From Salinarimonas soli (GTDB taxonomy: Bacteria > Pseudomonadota > Alphaproteobacteria > Rhizobiales > Beijerinckiaceae): DNA of 47,833 bases. This document shows positions 17,007 through 25,990 of this stretch, piece by piece (position 1 is the first letter of the stretch; each line of letters opens with the position of its first letter). The DNA is taken from the NCBI RefSeq assembly GCF_008386575.1, contig NZ_VUOA01000019.1, positions 421,145 through 468,977 on the forward strand, read 5' to 3'. The notes beneath the pieces were generated by a model that did no database searches, was not told the DNA's origin, and saw only the letters and a program-made list of their open reading frames with translations. Position numbers and translations under genes: made by a program.

Positions 17007-17420
17007 TCAGGCCGCGCGCGCCTGCGGGAGCATCGCCGCGCAGATGGCGCCGTAGGAGCTCGCCCAGGCGTCCTTCACCTCGGGCGTGAAGGCGGCGCCC
17101 AGGCCCTGCTCCAGGGTCCACAGGAGGGCCGTGCCGACGCTCGCGTAATGACGGGCCTCGACGCCATAGGCCTCGTGGCGCTCCGCGAGGTCGCGCAGGT
17201 TGTCGCTCACGGAGCCGAGATCGTCGAGGGCGCCCACCACGGCCGCGATCGCCGCCATGAGCTTGGCGCCTTGCGCCTGCATGTCGGTGCGCGCGAACAG
17301 GGGCCGCGTCGTGGGATCGACGAGGAACAGGCGCTCGTAGAACAGGGAAGCGGCCTGGTCGGCGATCGCGACGACCCCCGGAAGGGTGTCGCGCACGAGC
17401 TTGATCTGATCTTGACGCAT
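17007..17420 (-). CDS. Single-domain bacterial haemoglobin
   Basis: A 137-residue globin of the Vitreoscilla haemoglobin/flavohaemoglobin head type without a reductase domain. The sequence LFYERLFLVDPTTRPLFA covers helices B to CD. The proximal histidine is in ERHEAYGVEARHYASVG, matching KHCQAGVAAAHYPIVG of Vitreoscilla haemoglobin, and TPEVKDAWASSYGAICAAM forms helix H. Expected roles are oxygen handling or nitric oxide detoxification in the cytoplasm, with an unlinked reductase. It is the first gene of a probable globin-DUF1127-metA-hydrolase transcript. Confidence 0.88.
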   Translation of the reverse strand: MRQDQIKLVRDTLPGVVAIADQAASLFYERLFLVDPTTRPLFARTDMQAQGAKLMAAIAAVVGALDDLGSVSDNLRDLAERHEAYGVEARHYASVGTALLWTLEQGLGAAFTPEVKDAWASSYGAICAAMLPQARAA

Positions 17421-17710
17421 GGGATGCTCCGAACCTTGGGAGCCTCACCATCGCGGCGCCGTGTTGCGGGGCGATGTCGCGCCGTCGCGGCTTTTTTACG
17501 TGGCCGATACCCTCCTGTTACAAGCTCCTCGCCCCCATGGCGCGGGCGCACGTCCCCGGCGGGCGCCGCCCACCCTCACGGACGGGCCGGCGCCTGCGAT
17601 GGCTCCCTCGCCGAAACCCGGGGCGGATCTCGGCCGTCCCCGCTGCGAGAGGGCGCCCCAGCCGGTGCTGCCCTCTCGCGGTGTTCCGCGATCCCGTCCG
17701 GACCGGACGC
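17421..17710. other. Intergenic region between giant repeat gene and globin gene
   Basis: No supported gene. A T6 run on the plus strand at about 17491-17496 reads as A6 upstream of the globin gene. A near-palindrome CGTCCGG-A-CCGGACG at 17695-17709 lies just past the stop of the giant gene and may help end that transcript. No clear U-tailed terminator was found. Confidence 0.35.
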
Positions 17711-20700
17711 TCAGGGCGCCTGGTTCGGCGGGGTCTGCCGGGTGGCGTCGAGGATGCGGGTCGCTTCGCCCTGGCGCTGGGTCAGCTCGCGCGCCGTTCC
17801 GGCGTCGAGACCGACCGGCGGCTGGCCGCCGTTCTGGCGCAGGAGCGTGCCCACCTCGGCCGCGGCGTCGTTGACCGCCCGGCGCGTCGTCGCGTTCGGG
17901 TTCGCCTTGTAGGCGTCGAGCGCGGAGCCGAGCGCGTCGTTGAGGCCGGTCGCGCGGGCCGCGACCCCGGGCTGGATCGGGCCCACCGCCGTGGGCGAGG
18001 GCTGGGGCGCCGCCGGCGTCGGCGCGGGCTGCGCAGCCGGAGCGGGCCGCGGCGCCGGGGCGGCCTGGTTGCTGTTTACGCCCGAGTACTTCTCGAACAG
18101 GTCCCGGACCGCGTCGCCGTTGCGCAGGACGGCCGGGTTGCCCGCGGACCGGTTGAGAAGAAGTTCGAGTTCGCGCTTGGCCATCTCCTGCGTCGCGGGC
18201 GGCTGCTTCGTGGTCAGGTCCCCCATGAGCTTCGCCAAGCTCTTGCGCACGTCGGGATCGGCCGGGTTGGCCAGAAGGCGGCTCTGCAGACCCCGCAACC
18301 CGTTCTGGGCCGTGTCGAGCCGGATCTGCTCCGGCGAGACGAAGAGGGGCGTGCCGCCGGGCAGAAGGACCGAGTCGAGGCCGCGCTCTCGCACCTGCTC
18401 CGCGCCTGCCAGACGCGTGGGGTTGTTGCCCATGGTCATGTCGTAGGTCGAGGAGTCCTGGCGGTAATTGGCCAGGGGGCTGTCGAAGATGTTGGCGAGG
18501 CGGAGGACGCCGCCTCGCTGCGTCAGGGCGGTGCCGGCGTAGGAGCCGTCCAACTCGGTCCCGTTGTCGAGCCGCAGCTTCGAGACGCCCTCGAGCTTGA
18601 TGTTCGGCGCGAGGCTGAGCGTCGCCTGATGGTCGATGAGCGGGTTGTGGCCACCGCCGAAGATGGCGTGCGTGACCGAGGGCGGCGCATTCACGCCAGG
18701 CACGAGACCCTCTGCCGGGGTGACGCCCTGCCGCAGGCCGTCGTTGGGGAACAGGGTGGGATCGAGGCGGGGCCGCGTCGCGCCGAACGAGAAGCGGCTC
18801 GGCATGCCCGGGATGTTCGTGGGTGCAAGGTCGATGTTGATGAGGTCGCCCGAGTAGCGGACGATGCCGAGGGCGCCGTAACCGCGGGTGCCGAGTTGGA
18901 ACCCTTCGCCGCTCGTGATCGCGCCGCCCTCCAGGCGGGCGCCGCCGCCGAAGGTCGCGAACTGGACTACGGCGTTGCCGCGGACCTGGAAGATCTCATT
19001 ATAATCCTTGAGGCTGACGCTGTAGCCGGCGCCCGCGAGGGCTCCGCTGGCGCGGAACGTGACGTTGCGCGCCGCTTGCTGAGCTCCGTCAGCTCCTTCG
19101 CGCACGAACTGCGACGCGACCAGCTGATCCCACTGGATGGCGTTCCCGAAGTCGCCCCGGGCGATGGCCTGGGGACTGACGCCCTTGATCGTCGGCCCCG
19201 AATAGATGAACCCGATCCGGGCGTCGACCAGGAAGGTTTCCGACGTCCGGATTCCGAGGGCGCCCGGATTGATCGACTGGAGTTCGTTGGTCGAGAAGTT
19301 CGCGCTTTGCAGCATCACCTTCGCGTCCTTCTGCGACAGGGGCCGGATGTCGCCCGTGAACGAGGCCCAGCCGATCGCGCCGGGCAGAACCTGGGTCGCG
19401 GCCACCTGGCCCACCGTCCTGAGGTTGTCGAGCGTGCCCGTCACCATGCCCTGGATCGGGGCGACGATCGGCTCGGCGCGGGTCGCCACGTTGTTGAAGG
19501 CCGCGCCCGCAAGGTCGATGGCGCTCTGTGCCGCCTCCGACGTGCGCTGCACGATCGGCATGCGCACCCCCTCGTAGACGGTCCGCCCGACCTCGTTGCG
19601 GAGCGAGTTGCGCGGCAGTTCCTGGTTGAGGGGATCGGGGTTGCCGAGAAAGAGTTCGCGCGTGGTGAGGCGGACGTCGTTGCCGATCGGGTTGTTGTGG
19701 AAGAAGTCGTCCGCAGCCCGACCGACCGTGTTGCCCACCGCGTTGGTGAGCGGCTGGACCACCGTGTCCTTGGCAAAGCCCAGGACGGGGCGCGCCACGT
19801 TCTCGGCGGCTTCCAGCCCGCTCCGGATGAGCGGGCGCGCCACGCGGTTCACGAAGGGCTCGGTGACCCGGCCCAGGGCGTTCGGCACGGCGTCGCGGTA
19901 CGCGTGCACGCCGTCGATCACGTTCTGGCGCAAGGACTCCGTGTTCTGCCAGCCCTGCTGGAGCAGGTTCGGCCGGTTCTCGCTCGCATCCTGGCGCTGG
20001 GCGCGGATGTAGTTGGTGTCGAGATTCAGCTGCTCCGTCACCCGGTCGAAGGCCGGGATGCGGCCCTGGCCGGGCTCGTAGGCGTCACGCCGGGCCTCGA
20101 GGCCGTTGTTGAAGTCCTCCAGGTTGAGGCGCAGCTCGCGCACCTTGGCGCTCATCGGCGGGCGTTCCACGTCGTTGAGGCGGTCGATGGCGCGGGGCGG
20201 CGTCTGGGCGACCTCGGACGAGGCAGTTCCGCCTGGCGCGATGAGCGCGCCGCCGGGGGTGGTGCCCGCCGTCCGGGGCGGGATCGTGGAGGCGTCGTCC
20301 GTGGTCGGAACCATGCGGTTCAGCTCGACCGGGGTGATCGGCTGGGCCTGCGCGCCGCCCACCGGCGACACCTTGCCGTCGGACGCGATACGGTAGACGT
20401 TCGTCGCCCCGCCCTCCGGCTTCTGGGCGTAGATGCTGCCGTCGCCGCGCTGCTCGACGATCTGGAGTGTCGGGTTGTCGTTCAGGACCGCGCGCTGCTC
20501 GGCCGAGGCCTCCACGCGCCGGCCGCTCATGGTGCGCAGCTCGGGGCCGTTCGGCCCGTCCGGCGGCGGGGGCGCGCCCGTGGCGGTGGGCCGGCGGGGC
20601 GGGTTGTTGTTGATGCCGCCGCTGCCGGGATCGGCCGGCGGCGTCTCGGCCCGACCGGTATTGGCCGGCGCGTTGGTGGAGACGGTCGTCTCGTTGCCGG

Positions 20701-23700
20701 ACCGCGGGGGCTGCGTCGAGGACGTGACGCGCCCGCCGCCCTGGGGCGGCGCCTCGGTGCGGGCCTGCGGCTGAGGCCGGGTCGCGTCGAGGACACGGGT
20801 CGCCTCGCCCTGGCGCCGGGTGAGCTCGCGGGCCGTGGTCCCGTCGAGCCCCGCCGGGGGACGCCCGCCGTTCTGGCGCATGAGGGATCCCACCTCCGCA
20901 GAGGCGTCGTTCAGCGCCGCGCGGGTCGCCGGGCCCGGATTCGCCTTGTAGGCGTCGAGGGCTCCGCCGAGCTGGTCGTTGAGGGTCGTGGCGCGGGCCA
21001 CGGCCGGCGGGACGGCGACGCGCGCGGGCGCGGCGGCTTGCGTGGTCTGTCCCGTGGTCTCGGTGCGGGCCGCCTGCGCCGGCCGGGTCGTCTGCGGCCG
21101 CGTGGCGTCGAGGACGCGGGTCGCCTCGCCCTGGCGCTGGGTCAGCGCGCGCGCCGTGGTGCCGTCCAGGCCCGCCGGGGGACGGCCCCCGTTCTGGCGC
21201 ATGAGGGTGCCGACCTCCGCCGAGGCGTCGTTGAGCGCCGCGCGGGTCGCCGGACCCGGGTTCGCCTTGTAGGCGTCGAGGGCTGCGCCGAGTTGGTCGT
21301 TGAGGCCCGCGGCGCGGCTCACGGCGGGGGGCGGCGTGGGGCGCACGGGCGCGGCGGTCTCGGCCGCGGGGGTCTGGGCGCGCTGCGGCTGGGGCCGGGT
21401 CGCGTCGAGGAGACGGGTTGCCTCGCCCTGGCGCTGGGTGAGCTCACGGGCCGTGGTGCCGTCGAGCCCCGCCGGGGGACGGCCGCCATTCTGGCGCATG
21501 AGGGTGCCGACCTCCGCCGAGGCGTCGTTCACCGCGGCGCGGGTGGCGGGGCCGGGATTGGCCCGGTAGGCGTCTAGGGCGGCGCCGAGCTGGTCGTTGA
21601 GGCCTGTCGCCCGCGTCGCGGCCGGGGGCACGGCCGGTCGCGTGATCGCCGAGGACGTGTTGGTGCGCCCCGCCGAAGCCGTCTCGGCGCGGGGCTTGAG
21701 CTGCTCGGCGAGGCGCTGGGCCTCCGGGTTGTCGAAGGCGCGCAGGCGCTGGGCGATCTGCCCCGCCTCCTGCGGGTACTCGCGGGCGAGACGGTTCATG
21801 CCCTCCGGGCCGATCCGGTCGAGGCCGGCCTTGATCTCGGCGAAGTTGGCGCCCTCGAGCTTGGCGCCGAGGTTACGCCGCGTGGCGAGGGAGGCGGCGT
21901 TGTCGGCGGCACCCGTGCCGGCGCGTCCGCCCGGCGAGGGGGCGAGGAAGCCGCCCAGCAGATCGCCGAGCTGGAAGGCCCGGCTGTCCGGGTTGGCGCC
22001 CAGGTTGCGCGCGATGTTGTTCTGCAGGTTCTGGACGGCCGCCTGGCTGTTGTTGGCTTCGGTGAACTGGGTCCGGCGCTCGAAGTTCAGCGGGTTGGAG
22101 GGACCCGTGCGCGAGCGGTCGGCGGGATCGGCGACGTCGACGAGACGGTCGAGGCCGTCGGCGATGTTGCGGCTGAGGCCCACCGCGTTGCGGAAGAGCC
22201 CCTCCGGGATCCCCACCACCATCTTGGGCAGGTCGAAGGGAATGCCCGTGGCCACGCCGACGGCCGCGTCGCGCAGGTTGCCATTGGGGGTGCCGGCCGT
22301 CTGGCCCTGACGGATATTGGACGGCGCGTTGAGCTTCTGGGCCGCCTCGCTGAGCTTCGGCAGGATCTGGCCCTCGCGCCCGAAATCCTCGTCGCGCACC
22401 CGGCGGTTGGAGGAGAACACGAGCACGTCGCGTTCGATGCGGTTGGGCTGGAGCGACTGGGCGCGCACCTCCCAGGCCCCCGACTCGCGGTTCTGCACCT
22501 GGTAGACGGCGATCTCGCGCCCGCGCCAACGATTGCTCTGGAAGGTCTGGATCACCTCCGGGGTGCCGTAGCGGCTCGGGCGCTGGGTGGTCTCGGCGGC
22601 GCTGGTCTGGGTGGCGGCGTTGGCGCGGTTGGGCGAGGAGGCGTCGAGCTTCTGCTTGGCCTGAGCACGGTAGCTCGACAGGTTCTCCAGGGCGGCGCCC
22701 GATAGCTGCTCCACCTGGTCGTTCCGGATCCGGCCGGCGAACGCGTTCGCCTCGTAGGACGCGTTGTTCAACGCGCGCCGGGTCTCGGCGTTCGGGTTGT
22801 CGTTGTAGGCCTTGAGAGCGTTGCGCAGGGTGTCGACGTGGGTGGTGAGCGAGGCGTTGAGCTGACGCGCCTCCTGCTGCTGAGGCGTTTGTGTGGTCGC
22901 CTGCGCGGCACCCGCGCGGTTGGGCGAGGAGGCCTCCAGCTTCTGCGCGGCCTGAGCGCGGTAGCTCGACAGGTTCTCCAGGGCGGCGCCGGAGAGCTGG
23001 TCGACCTGATCGTTCCGGATCCGGCCAGCGAACGCGTTCGCCTCGTAGGAGGCGTTGTTGAGCGCCCGCCGGGTCTCCGGGTTGGGGTTGTCGTTATACG
23101 TCTTGAGAGCGTTGCGCAGGGTCTCGACGTGAGTGGTGAGCGAGGCGTTGAGCTGGCGCGCCGCCTGCTGCTGCTGGTTGGCCTGCACGCGGTTGGGCGA
23201 GGAGGCGTCGAGCTTCTGCGCGGCCTGGGCGCGGTAGCTCGACAGGTTCTCCAGGGCGGCGCCCGAGAGCTGGTCGACCTGATCGTTCCGGATCCGGCCG
23301 GCGAACGCGTTCGCCTCGTAGGACGCGTTGTTCAACGCGCGCCGGGTCTCGGCGTTCGGGTTGTCGTTGTAGGCCTTGAGAGCGTTGCGCAGGGTGTCGA
23401 CGTGGGTGGTGAGCGAGGCGTTGAGCTGACGCGCCTCCTGCTGCTGCTGGTTCACCCGCCCGGCATTGTCGAGGCGGTTCTTGGACTGGTCGAGGAAGCT
23501 GCGCAGGTTCGCCTGAGTGGACTGATTGATCCGCCCCTGGTTTTCCGCCAGGAAGTCGTTGGCCTCCTTGCGGACGGCGCGCAGCTCGTCCGCCGAGACG
23601 GTGCCGCCGTTGAAGCCCCGGAGGCTGTCGCGCAGGTCGCGCACGAGCTGGGCGCCCTTCTGGTTCCGGGCCTCGGCCTGCTGCGCGGCCTGAGCCTGCT

Positions 23701-24007
23701 GGGCCCCGAGCCGGCGGTCGATCTGCTTGAGGAATTCCTCCTGGTTCGCCTGAAGCTCCTTGGGGAGGCCCGAGCCCATGGTGGACACGAGCGCGCGGCG
23801 GGCGTTCTCGAGGTCGGTCGCCGTGAGGGCATTGCTGTTGAAGCCCTGGAGCGCCCGGCCCGCGTTGCGGACGGCTTCCCAACCGCTGCTGATCTGAGCC
23901 GCCGAGGCGGTGCCCGTCGTCGCCTGAGCCAGGAAGTCCGTGCTGCGCTGGCCTCCCACGTTCATATCACGCGAGGGGCCCATATCAGTCCGCGGCAGAA
24001 CGCTCAT
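17711..24007 (-). CDS. Giant cysteine-free repeat protein of unknown function
   Basis: A 2,098-residue protein I do not recognise. The polar N terminus (about 1-40, no signal peptide) is followed by two divergent helical units (about 42-105 and 118-180), three near-identical type-A repeats (193-273, 284-364, 381-461), a unique region with EIAVYQVQNRESGAWEV, three type-B repeats of about 75 residues, a Pro/Thr/Gly-rich linker, a long helical region (VTEPFVNRVARPL to LDNLRTVGQVAATQ), a beta-rich segment with many Gly and Tyr, a Pro/Ala/Gln-rich linker and a fourth B repeat at the C terminus. A and B repeats share L..Y..NP...TR.A.N.AS.E and look homologous. I found no cysteine and very few tryptophans. 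The ATG at 24007 is chosen over 24019 because GGAGGT lies just before it. It could be an exported or structural scaffold; no family was identified. Confidence 0.85.
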   Translation of the reverse strand: MSVLPRTDMGPSRDMNVGGQRSTDFLAQATTGTASAAQISSGWEAVRNAGRALQGFNSNALTATDLENARRALVSTMGSGLPKELQANQEEFLKQIDRRLGAQQAQAAQQAEARNQKGAQLVRDLRDSLRGFNGGTVSADELRAVRKEANDFLAENQGRINQSTQANLRSFLDQSKNRLDNAGRVNQQQQEARQLNASLTTHVDTLRNALKAYNDNPNAETRRALNNASYEANAFAGRIRNDQVDQLSGAALENLSSYRAQAAQKLDASSPNRVQANQQQQAARQLNASLTTHVETLRNALKTYNDNPNPETRRALNNASYEANAFAGRIRNDQVDQLSGAALENLSSYRAQAAQKLEASSPNRAGAAQATTQTPQQQEARQLNASLTTHVDTLRNALKAYNDNPNAETRRALNNASYEANAFAGRIRNDQVEQLSGAALENLSSYRAQAKQKLDASSPNRANAATQTSAAETTQRPSRYGTPEVIQTFQSNRWRGREIAVYQVQNRESGAWEVRAQSLQPNRIERDVLVFSSNRRVRDEDFGREGQILPKLSEAAQKLNAPSNIRQGQTAGTPNGNLRDAAVGVATGIPFDLPKMVVGIPEGLFRNAVGLSRNIADGLDRLVDVADPADRSRTGPSNPLNFERRTQFTEANNSQAAVQNLQNNIARNLGANPDSRAFQLGDLLGGFLAPSPGGRAGTGAADNAASLATRRNLGAKLEGANFAEIKAGLDRIGPEGMNRLAREYPQEAGQIAQRLRAFDNPEAQRLAEQLKPRAETASAGRTNTSSAITRPAVPPAATRATGLNDQLGAALDAYRANPGPATRAAVNDASAEVGTLMRQNGGRPPAGLDGTTARELTQRQGEATRLLDATRPQPQRAQTPAAETAAPVRPTPPPAVSRAAGLNDQLGAALDAYKANPGPATRAALNDASAEVGTLMRQNGGRPPAGLDGTTARALTQRQGEATRVLDATRPQTTRPAQAARTETTGQTTQAAAPARVAVPPAVARATTLNDQLGGALDAYKANPGPATRAALNDASAEVGSLMRQNGGRPPAGLDGTTARELTRRQGEATRVLDATRPQPQARTEAPPQGGGRVTSSTQPPRSGNETTVSTNAPANTGRAETPPADPGSGGINNNPPRRPTATGAPPPPDGPNGPELRTMSGRRVEASAEQRAVLNDNPTLQIVEQRGDGSIYAQKPEGGATNVYRIASDGKVSPVGGAQAQPITPVELNRMVPTTDDASTIPPRTAGTTPGGALIAPGGTASSEVAQTPPRAIDRLNDVERPPMSAKVRELRLNLEDFNNGLEARRDAYEPGQGRIPAFDRVTEQLNLDTNYIRAQRQDASENRPNLLQQGWQNTESLRQNVIDGVHAYRDAVPNALGRVTEPFVNRVARPLIRSGLEAAENVARPVLGFAKDTVVQPLTNAVGNTVGRAADDFFHNNPIGNDVRLTTRELFLGNPDPLNQELPRNSLRNEVGRTVYEGVRMPIVQRTSEAAQSAIDLAGAAFNNVATRAEPIVAPIQGMVTGTLDNLRTVGQVAATQVLPGAIGWASFTGDIRPLSQKDAKVMLQSANFSTNELQSINPGALGIRTSETFLVDARIGFIYSGPTIKGVSPQAIARGDFGNAIQWDQLVASQFVREGADGAQQAARNVTFRASGALAGAGYSVSLKDYNEIFQVRGNAVVQFATFGGGARLEGGAITSGEGFQLGTRGYGALGIVRYSGDLINIDLAPTNIPGMPSRFSFGATRPRLDPTLFPNDGLRQGVTPAEGLVPGVNAPPSVTHAIFGGGHNPLIDHQATLSLAPNIKLEGVSKLRLDNGTELDGSYAGTALTQRGGVLRLANIFDSPLANYRQDSSTYDMTMGNNPTRLAGAEQVRERGLDSVLLPGGTPLFVSPEQIRLDTAQNGLRGLQSRLLANPADPDVRKSLAKLMGDLTTKQPPATQEMAKRELELLLNRSAGNPAVLRNGDAVRDLFEKYSGVNSNQAAPAPRPAPAAQPAPTPAAPQPSPTAVGPIQPGVAARATGLNDALGSALDAYKANPNATTRRAVNDAAAEVGTLLRQNGGQPPVGLDAGTARELTQRQGEATRILDATRQTPPNQAP
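17730..17960 (-). repeat. C-terminal type-B repeat (B4) in giant protein
   Basis: Encodes the unit GLNDALGSALDAYKANPN through TRRAVNDAAAEVGTLLRQ, NGGQPPVGLDAGTARELTQ and RQGEATRILDATR, homologous to the three B units near 20.8-21.6 kb but more diverged. Its isolation at the extreme C terminus, about 2.8 kb from the array, suggests that units have moved or been duplicated within the gene. Confidence 0.75.
20771..21610 (-). repeat. Type-B tandem repeat array (three units)
   Basis: Three coding repeats start (minus strand) near 21610, 21310 and 21000, each about 230 bp with 70-90 bp Thr/Ala/Pro-rich linkers. The shared core is GLNDQLGAALDAYKANPGP, TRAALNDASAEVGTLMRQNG, GRPPAGLDGTTARELT and QRQGEATRVLDATRP. 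The near-identical DNA implies recent duplication. Confidence 0.85.
22625..23431 (-). repeat. Type-A tandem repeat array (three units)
   Basis: Units A1 (about 23189-23431), A2 (22916-23158) and A3 (22625-22867) encode RQLNASLTTHVDTLRNALKA, YNDNPNAETRRALNNASYEA, NAFAGRIRNDQVDQLSGAAL and ENLSSYRAQAAQKLDASSPN. A1 and A3 share a run of more than 100 identical nucleotides beginning at the codons for LNNAS, where A2 differs at several silent and replacement sites, suggesting gene conversion between the outer units. Confidence 0.88.
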
Positions 24008-24010
24008 CGA

Positions 24011-24031
24011 TACCTCCATCCGTTGGAGGTA
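24011..24031 (-). promoter_or_regulatory. Hairpin covering the Shine-Dalgarno of the giant gene
   Basis: Read as mRNA, UACCUCCA (24031-24024) pairs perfectly with UGGAGGUA (24018-24011) across a 5-nt loop. The 3' arm contains the GGAGG that serves the AUG at 24007, so the folded leader would hide the ribosome binding site. This is consistent with an RNA thermometer or a translational switch; no known riboswitch family was recognised. Confidence 0.55.
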
Positions 24032-24203
24032 TGATTAAATCAGCTAACGATGCATGCAAGCAGTTTTGAATAACAACTAATTATGTTGCATGCTTTAAAG
24101 AATGCTCTCCTTGTCATGTCCCCAATCAGCTTGCCCCTCCAAGAGACACGAAAGGCTGGTGCGACGCCAGCACCGGCCTCCCGTCCGGCGTCCATCGCGC
24201 GCG
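24032..24203. other. AT-rich leader and promoter region of the giant gene
   Basis: The stretch at about 24031-24110 is far lower in GC than its surroundings. It contains an 8-bp inverted repeat GCATGCAA (24052-24059) / TTGCATGC (24086-24093) and CTTTAAAG (24093-24100). It probably holds the promoter of the giant gene, but no -35/-10 pair stands out. The chemoreceptor gene ends on the same strand at 24204, where the palindrome GCGCGCTAGCGCGC (24199-24212) spans its stop codon. Confidence 0.45.
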
Positions 24204-25850
24204 CTAGCGCGCCGCCGTGACCCCCTGCAGGAAGCGCCCGATGCTGCCGCGCAGCTCGCCGCCGCCCCTCGTGAGGCTGCGGGCCGCCGCGTCGACCGTG
24301 CCCGAGGCCCGCTCGGTGCTCTCCATGGAGGCCACCAGCTCGCCGATATGCCGCGACACCGCGCCCATCCAGCCCGAGGTCACGGCGGCGTCGCCCGAGA
24401 TCTGGTCCATCGCCCCCGTCTGCCGGGCGACGGCGGACGCGACCTGCGCGGTCACCGACTCGATGGCGCCGATGCTCGTCGAGAACGCCGTGATGGAGGC
24501 GGCGGCCGAGGTGGCGCCCGCCTGGATGGCGGCGATCTGCTCCGCGATGCGATGGGTCGCCGCCGCCGTCTGGCCCGCGAGCGCCTTCACCTCGGAGGCC
24601 ACCACCGCGAAGCCCTTGCCGGCCTCGCCCGCGCGGGCCGCCTCGATCGTGGCGTTGAGCGCCAGCAGGTTGGTCTGCTCGGCGATGGACCGGATGAGGG
24701 TCACCACCTCTCCGATCGTGTCCGCCTTCAGGGCGAGATCGTGCACGAGCCCGCCCGTCGCCGCATTGGTCTCGCTCGCCTCTCCCACGATCCGCCGGGC
24801 CTCGCCGATCTGGCGCTCGATGTCGCCCACCACCCGGGCCATGTCCTCGGCGGCGCCCGCCACGTTCTCCACTTGCGCCCGCGCCGCGGCGATCTCTTCC
24901 ACCGCAGCGCCGGTGAGATGGCGGGAGGTGCCGATAGCCTCGGCCAGCGAGCGCGCCGCCGCCTCCAGCGAGTCGCTCTCGCGGCCGACGCCGTCGACGA
25001 GGCGCTCGGTCTCGAGCCGGAACTCGGCGATCATCCGCGCGACCCGGGCCTCGCGCTCGGTCTTGCTGCGCTGCTCGGCATCCGAGGCCTCCTGGAGCCG
25101 CATCCGGTCGACCATCGCGGCCTGGAACACGGCGATGGCGCGCGCGATGGCGCCGATCTCGTCGCGGCGCCGGGCATGGGGCACGTCGAGGTCGAGGCGC
25201 CCGTCGGCGAGGGCCTGCGTCGCCCGGGACAGGTCCACCATCGGCGTCGTGAAGCGCCACAGGAGCAGGGCCAGCACGCCGTTGAGGAGGAGGAGGAACC
25301 CGCCGCCCAGGGCCAGGGCCGCCGTGATGCTGTCGCGGGTCCGCGCGCTCAGGCGCTCGGTCGAGTAATGCGCCACGAGATAGCCCACCACGCGCTGACG
25401 GGCGACGGGCGGGCGCAACGCCACCACCTCGGTGAGGCTCGCGGGGCCCGCGACGAGCCGCAGGTCCCCCGCGCCGAGCACCTCCTTGACGCCGCCGCCG
25501 AGCCAGCCCTGGACCGTGTCGAGATGCAGCTCGTCCTCCACGGCGTCGTTGCGGCCCACCCTGAGGCGCACGAAGAGATCGGGCCCCAGGATGACGGCTC
25601 CCACGAAGTCCGCGTCCGTGCGCAGCGCCGTCGCGAGATATTCGGCGGTCGAGGGATCGCTCATGTGAAGGGCCTGGGCTGCGCCGTCGCGGATGGGGGC
25701 CATGGTGGCCGCGATCTTCTCGGCCAGCCCCTCGGTCGCCTTGCGCCGCTCGTTCGAACCATAGATCATGACGGCGGACGCGATCGCCGCCGCGACGACC
25801 GCGTTGATCGCGAGGGTGATGCTCCAGCGAAGCGAACGATGTTTCCACAT
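24204..25850 (-). CDS. Methyl-accepting chemotaxis protein
   Basis: A 548-residue chemoreceptor. The first membrane helix is about residues 9-29 ([22 protein letters not shown]), with a periplasmic sensor of about 135 residues without a recognised motif. The second helix is about 176-198 ([21 protein letters not shown]), then a HAMP domain ([24 protein letters not shown]). The signalling coiled coil has the conserved tip [20 protein letters not shown] then [17 protein letters not shown] (about 395-433). No C-terminal CheR-tethering pentapeptide is seen. The ligand is unknown. It is divergent from the hexR-like gene, with a 140-bp shared promoter region. Confidence 0.92.
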   Translation of the reverse strand: MWKHRSLRWSITLAINAVVAAAIASAVMIYGSNERRKATEGLAEKIAATMAPIRDGAAQALHMSDPSTAEYLATALRTDADFVGAVILGPDLFVRLRVGRNDAVEDELHLDTVQGWLGGGVKEVLGAGDLRLVAGPASLTEVVALRPPVARQRVVGYLVAHYSTERLSARTRDSITAALALGGGFLLLLNGVLALLLWRFTTPMVDLSRATQALADGRLDLDVPHARRRDEIGAIARAIAVFQAAMVDRMRLQEASDAEQRSKTEREARVARMIAEFRLETERLVDGVGRESDSLEAAARSLAEAIGTSRHLTGAAVEEIAAARAQVENVAGAAEDMARVVGDIERQIGEARRIVGEASETNAATGGLVHDLALKADTIGEVVTLIRSIAEQTNLLALNATIEAARAGEAGKGFAVVASEVKALAGQTAAATHRIAEQIAAIQAGATSAAASITAFSTSIGAIESVTAQVASAVARQTGAMDQISGDAAVTSGWMGAVSRHIGELVASMESTERASGTVDAAARSLTRGGGELRGSIGRFLQGVTAAR

Positions 25851-25946
25851 GTGCAGACGGGTCCTCCTGCGCGTGGAACTTGTGGCTTGCGTGTAAAGAA
25901 TCCCTTTCTGTTTCTCTGCTCTAAGCGATGGCTTGCGGCAGTTGCG

Positions 25947-25968
25947 GCATGCGGGGGTTCCCCCATGC
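25947..25968. repeat. GC-rich hairpin upstream of the hexR-like gene
   Basis: GCATGCGGGGG pairs with CCCCCATGC around a TT loop with one bulged C. It lies 23 bp before the ATG at 25991, inside the expected leader of the regulator gene. It could impede translation or readthrough. No U-run is present. Confidence 0.4.
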
Positions 25969-25990
25969 GGCTCTTGTATGGGTTGCGACG

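Noticed and set aside
17474-21577. 1,367-codon plus-strand frame opposite the giant repeat gene
   Set aside because: It has Arg/Gly/Val/Asp-rich antisense composition with no motifs, whereas the minus-strand product has coherent repeats and a good ribosome binding site.
22625-23431. Regular repeats resembling an array
   Set aside because: The units are about 270 bp apart, in frame and coding; there are no short identical repeats with unique spacers, so this is not CRISPR.
24199-24212. Perfect 14-bp palindrome GCGCGCTAGCGCGC as a regulatory site
   Set aside because: It spans the chemoreceptor stop codon and is simple alternating GC, plausible by chance at this composition.
25874-25900. GGAAC sequence as an EcfG stress promoter before hexR
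   Set aside because: No GTT at the required 16-17 bp spacing; other GGAAC occurrences near the NepR-like and phoH genes also fail.
25851-25990. HexR operator in the regulator's own promoter
   Set aside because: No GCTAC-N7-TGTA copy is present in the divergent chemoreceptor/hexR region; only an unrelated GC hairpin is seen.
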